A stretch of 64,000 bases of DNA from Hymenobacter polaris (GTDB taxonomy: Bacteria; Bacteroidota; Bacteroidia; Cytophagales; Hymenobacteraceae), in the NCBI RefSeq assembly GCF_012927305.1, contig NZ_JABBGH010000002.1, positions 806,001 to 870,000 of the forward strand, written 5' to 3'. The notes under the pieces are model-generated. The model was not told where the DNA came from. It saw only the letters and a program-made list of their open reading frames with translations, and did no database searches. How positions within the stretch are numbered: position 1 is the first letter of the stretch; every line of letters starts with the position of its first letter. A program made the translations under genes and the position numbers. This document shows, piece after piece, positions 44,900 to 52,415 of this stretch.

Positions 44900-46402
44900 T
44901 CAGGTCTGCTTCGGGAGGGGCGCGGCAGGCTGCCCGGCGGCTGGCTGCAGGCGCGCAAAATAGGTGGACACTTCGCTCGCCTGCGTGGTGATAAGGGCGA
45001 TGTAGCCGTCCGGGCGAATTAGCACCAGCCCGTCGGACAAGCCGTACGCCTGGCGTAGCGCGGCATCATCAGCGGCGAGGAGCGTCAGGTAGGGCGGGGC
45101 GGCCACGTCGGCCGGGCCGAAGAGCAAGAGCTTCCAGTCGGGGCCCCGCAGCTGGTCGGAAAGCCAGTTGCCCGTGGCCAGCTGCACGTCGGGCGCCCGG
45201 TCGCCGGCTTGCAAGCCCCTAGGCGTCGGCTCGCCGGGCACAGCTAGGGAGCTGGCCCGGTAGTGCAGGTTGAGCTGCGTGGTATCGGGGGTGGCAATGG
45301 CTTCGAAGGCTCCCTGGCCGGTAGTAGCTGCTTGCAGCATTGCCCGCTGGCGGTCGGAGCTGGTTTGCAGCAGCCACTCGGCAATGGGTATACGCTCTTC
45401 CGCGTAGGTGTCCAGCAACGCGTCGGCTGCCTCGCCCCTGGCAACGGCGGCCAGCTTCCAGCCCAAGTTAAAGGCGTCCTGGATGCCCGTGTTCATGCCC
45501 AGGCCGCCCGCGATGGAGTGCACGTGGGCGGCATCGCCGGCCAGAAAGGCATTGCCGACGCGGTAGCGCGCGGCCCGGCGCACGTTAACGCGGTAAATGG
45601 ATTGCCAGCTGCTGCTCGTAAACGTCACGCCCGCCAAGTGGGTCCGCGCCTGAAACAACTGGTTGAAGCCGGCTAGGGTGGGCGCGGGCGTGGTGCCATC
45701 GGCCGCGGGCGGCACCACCGCTTGCAGCTGCCAGCTGGGGCTGTGCTTAAAGGGAAATAAGGCGAAGGCCAGCCCGAACTCCGGACTCAGCCAGTTGTAC
45801 CAGGCATCGGGGGTGAGCCCAGCCACTTCCACGTCGCCCACCCAAAGCTGCTCCTGCTGGTGCGTTTCGCCCACGAACTCGATGCCCAGCTGCTTGCGGG
45901 TGGGGCTTTTGCCCCCGTCGCAGGCCACCAGGTAGGTGCACGTCAGCTCCTCCGTCCAATTGGGGTGCTCCAGGCGGCAGGTGAGGCCGGTGGCAGTTGG
46001 CGAGCAATCGACTAGCTCCGTGGCCCACTCCACCGCGCCGCCCAGCTCGCTCAGCTTCGCCCGTAGGGCGGCTTCCACGGTGGTTTGGGGCAGCAGCAGC
46101 ACGTCGGGATACCGGGTGTCGGGGCGCAAAGAAGGGCGGCGGGGCGTTTCGCCCAGCAGCTGGTCGCCCGCGAACTTGCGGTAGGGCAGGTCGGTATGGC
46201 CGGCGGCCAGCAAGGCTTCGGCCAGGCCCAGGTGGCCTAGGATTTCCAGGCTGCGCGGCTGCAGCCCCTTGGCCCGCGAGCCGCGGGGCGGCGCGGCCAG
46301 GCGCTCCACCAGCCGGTGCGGCACTTGGCGGCGGGCCAGCTCGCAGGCCAGGGTGAGGCCCGTGGGGCCGGCCCCACTAATCAGTACGGTGGTGTGGTTC
46401 AT
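44900..46402 (-). CDS. FAD-dependent aromatic monooxygenase-like oxidoreductase
   Basis: Class A flavoprotein monooxygenase (PheA/TfdB or UbiH-like), 500 residues. It has the FAD Rossmann motif GAGPTGLTLACELARR at residue 10, the DG motif ACDGGKSPTRKQLG near 160, and the GD motif GDAAHVHSIAGGLGMNTGIQDAFNLGWKL near 290. A C-terminal thioredoxin-like domain, characteristic of the PheA/TfdB type, fills the last 130 residues. These enzymes hydroxylate phenols or tailor and inactivate antibiotics; the substrate is unknown. A Crp/Fnr-type regulator lies 69 bases upstream on the same strand, so the two probably form an operon. Confidence 0.85.
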   Translation of the reverse strand: MNHTTVLISGAGPTGLTLACELARRQVPHRLVERLAAPPRGSRAKGLQPRSLEILGHLGLAEALLAAGHTDLPYRKFAGDQLLGETPRRPSLRPDTRYPDVLLLPQTTVEAALRAKLSELGGAVEWATELVDCSPTATGLTCRLEHPNWTEELTCTYLVACDGGKSPTRKQLGIEFVGETHQQEQLWVGDVEVAGLTPDAWYNWLSPEFGLAFALFPFKHSPSWQLQAVVPPAADGTTPAPTLAGFNQLFQARTHLAGVTFTSSSWQSIYRVNVRRAARYRVGNAFLAGDAAHVHSIAGGLGMNTGIQDAFNLGWKLAAVARGEAADALLDTYAEERIPIAEWLLQTSSDRQRAMLQAATTGQGAFEAIATPDTTQLNLHYRASSLAVPGEPTPRGLQAGDRAPDVQLATGNWLSDQLRGPDWKLLLFGPADVAAPPYLTLLAADDAALRQAYGLSDGLVLIRPDGYIALITTQASEVSTYFARLQPAAGQPAAPLPKQT

Positions 46403-46471
46403 CGCCTAGGGGGTTTAGAGCCGCAAAACAAGGCGGCCGGCCCCCGGCCAGCGATAACAATTGTTAAGTTC

Positions 46472-47005
46472 CTACTTGCGGTTGCGGATGCGGCTCAGCG
46501 AGACGGGGGTGATGCCGAGAAAGGACGCGATGTAGTGCTGGGGCACCCGCTGAATAATTTCGGGGTGGTGGGCCAGCAGGGCGCGGTACCGGGCGGCTGG
46601 GTTGTCTCTGAGGCGGGCAATAAAGAGCTGCTGGTAGTGCAGCAGCCGGCTTTCGACGTAGGCTACGTAGGCGGTCTGCCACTCGCCCGCGGTGGCTTTC
46701 AGGGCCTGAAACTCCCCTAGGGGAATGCTGTAGGCCACCGTCGGCTCCAGGGTCTCTACGCTGTACCAGCTGGGCTGCGCCGCCAGCAGCGTTTCCATCG
46801 ACGACACGAAGCTGCCTTCAAACCCAAAATTCATGGTGACCTCTTTGCCCGCGTCGGTCCTGAACCAGGCGCGGCAGCCGCCGGCCTCGATGTAGAACAG
46901 CTTCTTGGCCAAAGCCCCTTCTTTAACCAGCAGGCTTTTGGCGGGAAATTCTTCGCGGGTGAAAGTGTCTTGAAGCAGGGCCAGGAGGCTTGCGGAATCC
47001 AGCAT
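46472..47005 (-). CDS. Crp/Fnr-family transcription regulator
   Basis: A 177-residue regulator with an N-terminal cyclic-nucleotide-binding-type beta roll (KSLLVKEGALAKKLFYIEAGG to SIPLGEFQAL) and a dimer helix. The C-terminal helix-turn-helix is short: VPQHYIASFLGITPVSLSRIRNR. This compact Bacteroidota form lacks the long C-terminal wing. ATG 47005 is preferred to an upstream TTG. No cysteine cluster is visible, so it is not an Fnr oxygen sensor. The gene it precedes, a FAD monooxygenase, is its likely target or partner. Confidence 0.88.
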   Translation of the reverse strand: MLDSASLLALLQDTFTREEFPAKSLLVKEGALAKKLFYIEAGGCRAWFRTDAGKEVTMNFGFEGSFVSSMETLLAAQPSWYSVETLEPTVAYSIPLGEFQALKATAGEWQTAYVAYVESRLLHYQQLFIARLRDNPAARYRALLAHHPEIIQRVPQHYIASFLGITPVSLSRIRNRK

Positions 47006-47239
47006 GCGCAAATTTATACCCAACTGCCTGACCAGATGCGCTTTGCCTAGTAGGCGACCAGGCGGCTAGCAGTCTCGGCACCTCGGCCAAAGCGGTAATA
47101 TCCTGCTAGCTCTTACTATTTAGCGCCGTAACCATTTTTTCAGTGCTCCAATAAGGGTATCAAAAAACGTCAAAAAACAACCTTTACGTGTTGGAATCGC
47201 ATCCTAGCAGTTACTCCGCGAAAGGTCTCTTCACTGGAG

Positions 47240-47247
47240 TATATTTG
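47240..47247 (+). promoter_or_regulatory. Candidate -7 promoter box TATATTTG
   Basis: Exact match to TAnnTTTG, 41 bases before the next start codon. The -33 region is not convincing. Confidence 0.4.
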
Positions 47248-47288
47248 GTGCGTCATCACCTCTTCTTCATCCTTTTCCAGCCTAGCCC

Positions 47289-47759
47289 ATGAACCTGCTT
47301 TTCCTGCCGCTCACTTACCTACTCGGCATTGCCTCTCCCTCGGCCAAAGCGCCGGTTATTACGCTACCCGGGTACTCGGCCTGCCAGCAAGCCTCGCTCG
47401 TGCCGGAGAAATCCATTCTTTCCTGCTACACGTTGCAGCCGGGCAATTGCCAGAGCGGAAAAGTCGTGCTGGCGTATGAAAAGCGCAGTAGCCCGGCCAA
47501 GGAGTCCCCACGCTATCAAATTGCCGACACGGTGCAGCTGCAACTGGATGCTGCCAAAAACTACCTCACCACGGCGATGCGCGCTACTACGGCCGGTAAG
47601 GCTACGGATAGGCGGTATTTTGTGCTCTGCCAAAAGGACGCGCTGGGCGAAAAATACCTGCGCAACCTGCTGCGCGTCTGGGAGGTGAATACGCAAGGGA
47701 AACTGGTGGAAGTGCCGGTTACTACGCTCAAATTCCTGAATGATGATTTCGGCGCGTGA
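47289..47759 (+). CDS. Hypothetical exported protein
   Basis: A 156-residue protein with a short hydrophobic N-terminus (MNLLFLPLTYLLGIASPSAKA), probably a signal peptide, and four cysteines in the mature part (two near residues 32 and 46, others near 53 and 115) that could form disulfides. I do not recognise the family. The stop is directly followed (3 bases) by the remains of a serine recombinase gene, so it borders the accessory patch. Confidence 0.6.
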   Translation: MNLLFLPLTYLLGIASPSAKAPVITLPGYSACQQASLVPEKSILSCYTLQPGNCQSGKVVLAYEKRSSPAKESPRYQIADTVQLQLDAAKNYLTTAMRATTAGKATDRRYFVLCQKDALGEKYLRNLLRVWEVNTQGKLVEVPVTTLKFLNDDFGA

Positions 47760-47761
47760 GC

Positions 47762-47862
47762 ATGAAAGTCGCCCTCTACGCGCGGGTCTCGACCAAGGAC
47801 AAAGGCTAGCGCACCGAGAACCAGCTGCCGGAGCTGCGCCGCTACCCCTAGGCCCACGGCTA
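47762..47862 (+). pseudogene. Remnant of a serine recombinase N-terminus
   Basis: Reads MKVALYARVSTKDKG, stop, RTENQLPELRRYP, stop, AHG, stop. This is the canonical start of a resolvase/invertase catalytic domain (VALYARVST...QxxENQ) in which the glutamine codon CAG appears as TAG, with further stops. The serine of ARVS would be the nucleophile. The rest of the catalytic domain is missing. It is dead as a gene and marks past insertion of a mobile element next to the Fic gene. Confidence 0.8.
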
Positions 47863-47882
47863 ACCAACCCGAAGAGGTGTAG

Positions 47883-48062
47883 CCACCCCGGCCGAGCAAG
47901 CTGACCAACACGAGCGCAATTATTCTAGGTGCCCCCAGCTGTAAATGCCGGGAGGTTATGCGTGGAATCAAGGAGGCCTACGCGGCACCGGACACGCGCT
48001 TTACGAAAAAGCCGCAACGCCGCAAGGTGAAGTATGGCAACCGCCGCTTGGTGGTAGTGTAA
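47883..48062 (+). pseudogene. Short basic open frame, possible recombinase tail remnant
   Basis: An open frame of 59 codons without a convincing start. It begins PRPSKLTNTSAIIL, recalling the GRPxKL linker before the C-terminal helix-turn-helix of serine recombinases, and ends in a basic stretch (RFTKKPQRRKVKYGNRRLVVV, given here only as its features: ten Lys/Arg in 21 residues). An ATG at 47958 would encode a 34-residue basic peptide. Either remnant or tiny gene; a terminator follows. Confidence 0.35.
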
Positions 48063-48081
48063 AGGGTAGGGTTTATAAGTG

Positions 48082-48113
48082 AAAAGCCCCAACCGCAAGG
48101 CCGGGGCTTTTTT
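48082..48113 (+). terminator. Intrinsic terminator before the Fic gene
   Basis: AAAAGCCCC pairs with GGGGCTTTT around a 12-base loop, followed by T. It closes the 47.3-48.06 kb segment. Confidence 0.75.
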
Positions 48114-48205
48114 GTGCTTTAATTCCAAGTTAGCTTGTAACGTCACGCTACTGAAAACTGCGAGCTAAGGTATAATTGTCTTTTCATCTCCTACCTGCCT
48201 AATTC

Positions 48206-49639
48206 ATGGCTCAATACTCGCCCGCCGTTCAAACGCTGCTCGACCGCATTGATAACCTGCAAGCGCAGATTGAGGTGCTACGCCCCGTTAAGCCAGAACT
48301 GGTTGACAAGATTTTTCAGAAGTACCGGCTGGATTGGAATTACAATTCCAACTCGATTGAGGGCAACAGCTTGAACTACGGCGAAACGGTAGCCTTTATC
48401 ATGGAGGGGCTAACGGCTAAGGGCAAGCCGCTGAAAGACCACCTCGACATCAAGGGCCACAACGAGGCCATTGATTTTTTAGTGGATATGCAACAGCAAG
48501 GAAGTGAGTTAACAGAGCGTGATATTCGAGGACTACACCAAATGATATTGGTTGAACCATACCAATCGAGGGCGCAAACAGCAGATGGACAAGTAACATC
48601 CAAAACTATCCAATTAGGAGTGTATAAAAGCTCTCCGAATCATGTAGAAACTCGCACTGGGCAGATACATTATTATGCTACACCAGAAGAAACGCCTGCG
48701 AAGATGCATGAGTTGATGGAATGGTATCGTGCAAATCGAAAGAAGATGCACCCATTAGTGCTTTCCGCTCTATTTCATCATCGGTTTGTGGCCATTCATC
48801 CCTTTGATGATGGTAATGGACGTATGTCCCGCTTACTATCTAATTTAATTCTGATGCAAGCTAATTTTCCACCAATAGTAGTGCGAAAAGAGAACAAAAG
48901 TATATATTATAGTATATTGAACCAAGCAGATGCAGGTTTAGATGAGCCTTTGATAGAGTACTTTGCAGAATTGCTCATTCATTCATTAGAAATTTATTTG
49001 AAAGGGATGCGAGGTGAGGATATTTCAGAAGTTGATGATTTAGATAAAGAACTTGATTTGTTTATCGCTAGCTTTGATGACGAAGAACTGACTAAAGAGC
49101 CTCTTAGCGTTGATATTATTAAGCAGACTAATAGTTTTTTATTTAAACCACTATTGTATTTATTGGAAGTAAGGTTGCTTAAAATCAGCCGATTATTTTT
49201 TAAGTCAAACGCATATATTACTATAACAACTGCTATTAATGGCAATAGTGGAACGACTAATGGTATTTCATACGAATCGGTTCCAATTGTTAAATTTTAT
49301 TCAGATTTTGCTCCGAATTTGCATACATACATTTTAGATTATTTCAAAAAAAATACTAATATATTTCCTAAAAATTTTATTCATCTAAAAATTAATTTTA
49401 TATTCGAAGAATTTAAACCAAATTTTCCTATAGAATCATTGAATGATTATATTGCAGTTAATTTTTATTTAACTTATTTTACTGTTCATACTCAGTTTTC
49501 AAATGGTAAAATATTCAAAGGTGGTTATCCTAAATCATTGTCAGAAGTCGAATTGAATAATATTTCTGATATAGTTATTAAAGAAATGATGGATAGAATA
49601 AACGCTAAAATTAAAGATTCACGAATTGCCTCTGATTAA
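48206..49639 (+). CDS. Fic-domain protein with mosaic base composition
   Basis: Fic enzymes transfer AMP or related groups from nucleotides to target proteins. The 477-residue protein has the core HPFDDGNGR (His198) and an N-terminal inhibitory motif SIEGN (residues 50-54, fitting S/TxxxE-G/N), as in self-inhibited Fic proteins. The N-terminal part resembles the Fic_N family (NSIEGNSLNYGETVAF). The C-terminal 190 residues are not recognised. The first 280 bases are GC-rich like the host; from about 48480 the gene turns strongly AT-rich with different codons. No partner gene adjoins. It is possibly a recently acquired or recombinant toxin/regulator. Confidence 0.88.
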   Translation: MAQYSPAVQTLLDRIDNLQAQIEVLRPVKPELVDKIFQKYRLDWNYNSNSIEGNSLNYGETVAFIMEGLTAKGKPLKDHLDIKGHNEAIDFLVDMQQQGSELTERDIRGLHQMILVEPYQSRAQTADGQVTSKTIQLGVYKSSPNHVETRTGQIHYYATPEETPAKMHELMEWYRANRKKMHPLVLSALFHHRFVAIHPFDDGNGRMSRLLSNLILMQANFPPIVVRKENKSIYYSILNQADAGLDEPLIEYFAELLIHSLEIYLKGMRGEDISEVDDLDKELDLFIASFDDEELTKEPLSVDIIKQTNSFLFKPLLYLLEVRLLKISRLFFKSNAYITITTAINGNSGTTNGISYESVPIVKFYSDFAPNLHTYILDYFKKNTNIFPKNFIHLKINFIFEEFKPNFPIESLNDYIAVNFYLTYFTVHTQFSNGKIFKGGYPKSLSEVELNNISDIVIKEMMDRINAKIKDSRIASD

Positions 49640-49659
49640 TCTAAGACTTTTTTGTTTAA

Positions 49660-49689
49660 AAAAAAGCCCGACCAACCGGCCGGGCTTTC
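49660..49689 (+). terminator. Terminator after the Fic gene
   Basis: AAAGCCCG / CGGGCTTT stem with flanking A and T runs, 24 bases after the stop. It is nearly identical in sequence to the one at 35583-35611. Confidence 0.75.
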
Positions 49690-49974
49690 TCGTTCTATAT
49701 ACCCCAGTCACCCCTAGGAGATACCCAGGCGCCGGGCTTCATCAGCTACTAGCATGCGGACTAACGCAGACGACTCAAGGTATGCGCTAGAGCACCACCA
49801 ACAGGCGCACCTAACAAGTCCCGCCTTTGCACGCCAGCCAGCACAGTACCACTTCGGCTGAGTACTCCATGTGGGTTGGTCAGTAGGGAGTAAGCCTAAA
49901 ATGGCAAAACCCCCTTCTCAGCGGGACTGAAAAGGGGGTTTTAGTAGCTCTGGAGGCTTTTTAGCTTCTCCGAG
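49690..49974. other. Intergenic stretch between Fic gene and tRNA-Leu
   Basis: No gene is seen except the tRNA terminator at 49906-49942. Composition returns to host-like GC. Confidence 0.5.
49906..49942 (-). terminator. Terminator of tRNA-Leu
   Basis: AAAACCCCCTT / AAGGGGGTTTT perfect 11-bp stem with a 15-base loop. It lies 32 bases past the 3' end of the minus-strand tRNA gene. Confidence 0.8.
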
Positions 49975-50056
49975 TACCTGGAGCCGGAGTCGAACCGGCA
50001 CACCTTGCGGTAATGGTGTTTGAGACCATCGCGTCTACCGGTTCCGCCATCCAGGC
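49975..50056 (-). tRNA. tRNA-Leu (anticodon CAA)
   Basis: An 82-nt cloverleaf on the minus strand. The acceptor GCCTGGA pairs with TCCAGGT (one G-U) with A as discriminator. The anticodon stem ATGGT/ACCAT frames loop CTCAAAC, giving anticodon CAA for UUG codons. The long variable arm (ACC-GCAA-GGT) is class II, as expected for leucine. The T-arm is GCCGG-TTCGACT-CCGGC. CCA is not encoded. A disrupted recombinase lies about 2 kb away; tRNA genes are common insertion targets. Confidence 0.95.
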
Positions 50057-50079
50057 AAGCTATTCCGCTCGGCCGGTAA

Positions 50080-50628
50080 TCACGAGCGGGCCGCAAAGGT
50101 AGTTAATTGCTGCCGAAGCCGCAACAGATAGCGTTTCTTCAGGTAGTAGGTGCGCACCTGGGCTAGGGCGGCGGGGCGGTGGTCGGGCGGCAGCTGGGGG
50201 TAGCCGGCCAGCACCGGCTGAATGCCCGCGTCGAGCGTATCGGTCAGGGCCGTTACCTCCTGGGTTAGTTGCTCGGCGGCGGCCTGGTCGGGTTCCAGCT
50301 CCAGCTCCATCAGCTGCTCGTTCAGCTCCATTACTTCCATCAAAAAGTCGGGGGGAAGCTGGTTTTGCGCGCTGCCTTCTTCCAGCAGGCCGTGCTGGCT
50401 TAGCAGGTAGGCCATGCGCCGGTCGGGGTCGGCCAGGGTGCGGTAGGCGTCGGTGTTGAGGGTGGAGAGGCGCAGCGCCTCGGCCTGGGCCGCGGGCGTG
50501 TCCTGGGCGTGGAAATCGGGGTGCAGCTCGCGGCTGAGCTGGTAGTACTTGCGCTTGAGGGCGGCCTCGTCGAGCAAAAAGCCCTCGGGCAAGTCGTAAA
50601 AGGCAAAATAGCTGGGGGTAGTAGGCAT
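50080..50628 (-). CDS. hscB: Fe-S cluster co-chaperone HscB
   Basis: J-domain co-chaperone that delivers the IscU-type scaffold to HscA during Fe-S assembly. It has 182 residues. The J-domain spans about 6-75 with the HPD motif (LHPDFH, His36-Asp38), typical HscB N-terminus SYFAFYDLPEGFLLD, and a C-terminal three-helix domain (about 100-180) for scaffold binding. ATG 50628 is chosen because the domain begins there; the upstream in-frame extension is GC-biased non-coding sequence. It lies next to tRNA-Leu and has no isc genes beside it. Confidence 0.9.
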   Translation of the reverse strand: MPTTPSYFAFYDLPEGFLLDEAALKRKYYQLSRELHPDFHAQDTPAAQAEALRLSTLNTDAYRTLADPDRRMAYLLSQHGLLEEGSAQNQLPPDFLMEVMELNEQLMELELEPDQAAAEQLTQEVTALTDTLDAGIQPVLAGYPQLPPDHRPAALAQVRTYYLKKRYLLRLRQQLTTFAARS

Positions 50629-50891
50629 GAGAAGCGCGCTGGGAAGGTGAGGAGCCCAGCCGGCGCAGCTATAGTACCGCCAACCAGCCGCTACGGTTAG
50701 GGCTGGCCCGCGCGCAACGGGCCCTGCTGGCCGCCCGGCACCCGCTCGCCACTGCCTTGCCGCCCCGGTGCTGCCCCTAGGCCAGGCTGGTTGAGGCAAG
50801 GCGTTCCGGGGTGGATAAGCGCCTAGTGGCTCAACCCCGCGCCGTTTCGAGCGTACAGCCAAGCTCCTTTTCCCTTCAACATAAGTAGTTT

Positions 50892-51071
50892 ATGCGTAGT
50901 ACCACTCGTCCCCTGTTGCTCGCAGCCCTGGCTGCGCTGCCCCTGTTAGCCGCTTCGTGCTCAGACAAGCCCAAGGCTACCGACCCCGAAAAAACGGCTA
51001 CCGTAGTACCGGCGTCCAGCATGGCCGCTTCCGACAGCACCGCCGTGCCGGCTGATTCTGTAAAGAAATAA
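50892..51071 (+). CDS. Tiny lipoprotein (59 residues)
   Basis: Signal peptide MRSTTRPLLLAALAAL leads to the lipobox LLAASC (Cys at about residue 23). The short mature region is rich in Lys, Thr, Ser and Asp, ending in ADSVKK. The layout and composition match the lipoprotein at 34949-35179. It is divergent from hscB, with a 263-base shared upstream region. Likely an outer-membrane lipopeptide of unknown role. Confidence 0.65.
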   Translation: MRSTTRPLLLAALAALPLLAASCSDKPKATDPEKTATVVPASSMAASDSTAVPADSVKK

Positions 51072-51095
51072 GGTAGTTGCTGCCAGCCACCTAGC

Positions 51096-51407
51096 GCAGT
51101 TTCGCGGTCGGTGGCTGTAGGGGCGGGGCTGGCCCCCGCCCGCCGTTAGCACCGCCGCCCTGCGGGTGAACGAAATCAGACTCGTTCCTAAGCAAGGAAA
51201 ATCAAAAATCAAATAAGCGCGTCATGCTGAGCTTGCCGAAGCATCTCTACTGAACGACCCCTAGGCGGCGTGGTAGAGATGCTTCGGCAAGCTCAGCATG
51301 ACGGTCTTTTCCAAGAAATCTAATTCAGTAACAAGTCTATCGCCTAAGTGGTGCAGGCGACGGGCGGGGGCCAGCCCCGCACCTACAGCCACCGACTGCG
51401 AAACTGC
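51096..51407. repeat. Nested inverted repeat: GC-rich outer arms around a GTCATGCTGAGC hairpin
   Basis: Outer arms of about 47 bases (51096-51142 and 51361-51407) match as inverted repeats with two mismatches, starting GCAGTTTCGC and including TGGCTGTAGG and GGGGCTGGCCCCCGCCCG. The left arm belongs to the second repeat family also seen at 44776-44848. Inside lies a GTCATGCTGAGC-family hairpin (51220-51304). The composite is 312 bases and intergenic, between the tiny lipoprotein and the SAM hydrolase gene. Confidence 0.85.
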
Positions 51408-51425
51408 TGTAATCAGGCCTAGGGC

Positions 51426-52247
51426 CTATGCGCTGGCAAAGCGCACGTCTACCTGCGAGTTAAAGTAGAGACCCAGCAGCTCGCTGCCGTTGCCCTCGCA
51501 AATGGCCACGCACAGGAAACCCTGGGGGTTGAAGGCGCACACTACCTCGCCGGGCGGCGCGGCGCCGAAGTGAGGGCGCACCTCGCGCACCACTTCGCGC
51601 CCGAAGTGCACGGCCAGCGGCCGGCCCCGGCCCACTACCTCCACTGCTTCGCGGGTAATGTCGGTTATCACGTTGCCGTAATGGTCCACGTGCACCACGT
51701 GCCCGGTAATGCGGTTGTCCTGAATCCGAATTTCGGGAAATTTCAGCACGTACAAATCTGTCACTAGCGTGCCCAGGCTAGCCAGGGCCTCGCCGCGCGC
51801 CAGGCGCACGGCCGCCGGCAGCAGCACTTCAAACGTGGGGTTGAGGGTGCGGGGCAGGGCGGCCAGGTCGGTGAGCAGCAGGGCCGCGGGCAGCGCCAGG
51901 CGCACCAGCCGCTCGGGCGGCCCGCCGCACAGCAGCGCCAGCAGGCCATTGTCGGCTGCCACAAAGAAGTGGCCCTCGTGCTCGGCCGCCAGCCAGCCGG
52001 GGCCGGGCGCGTTTTCGCCCGCGCTTATCCCGTATTCGCGCACCGTAATCAGGTGCGTGGTGCCCGGCGGAAACTCCCGGAATACAGCTTGGAGAACGTG
52101 GACGGCGTGGGCGATGTTATAGGGCTCGACGCCGTGGCTGATGTCCAGCACCGGCACGGCGGGGGCCAGTTGCAGCAAACGAGCTTTGAGCGCCGCCACG
52201 TAGTGGTCGCGGTAGCCCAGGTCCGTAAGCAGCGTCAGAAGCCCCAT
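51426..52247 (-). CDS. S-adenosylmethionine hydrolase (SAM hydroxide adenosyltransferase, DUF62)
   Basis: Hydrolyses SAM to adenosine and methionine using an activated water; related to chlorinases and fluorinases. The 273-residue protein begins with the family's TLLTDLGYRDHYVAALK and shows ISHGVEPYNIAHAVHVLQ, a C-terminal beta domain and a loop region (YGNVITDI) typical of DUF62. The chlorinase/fluorinase insert is not apparent, so the hydrolase activity is the better call. It is encoded divergently from phoH, with 168 bases between. Confidence 0.85.
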   Translation of the reverse strand: MGLLTLLTDLGYRDHYVAALKARLLQLAPAVPVLDISHGVEPYNIAHAVHVLQAVFREFPPGTTHLITVREYGISAGENAPGPGWLAAEHEGHFFVAADNGLLALLCGGPPERLVRLALPAALLLTDLAALPRTLNPTFEVLLPAAVRLARGEALASLGTLVTDLYVLKFPEIRIQDNRITGHVVHVDHYGNVITDITREAVEVVGRGRPLAVHFGREVVREVRPHFGAAPPGEVVCAFNPQGFLCVAICEGNGSELLGLYFNSQVDVRFASA

Positions 52248-52415
52248 GCCAGTCGGTTAGTAGTTTCTTCGTAGTATTGTTTTAGGCGAAGGCCCTAGGG
52301 CCGGCGCGGGCGCAAAAGTAGTGCCAGGCCCAGGCTCGCGCCCCACCCGGCGCGGCCAGTAAGGGCCGGCCCAGTAGGTTTCAACTGCCATTTCCCATCC
52401 TTTTTTTCTCGCCGC

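Noticed and set aside
46455..46466. Palindrome TAACAATTGTTA between the Crp/Fnr regulator and the monooxygenase
   Set aside because: Only 12 bases, AT-rich, and found once. It could be an autoregulatory site, but chance is a fair explanation.
49718..49780. Minus-strand codons resembling the tail of a ribbon-helix-helix antitoxin (ALVRMLVADEARRLGIS)
   Set aside because: About 20 codons only, no upstream continuation in frame and no toxin gene next to it; too little to call.
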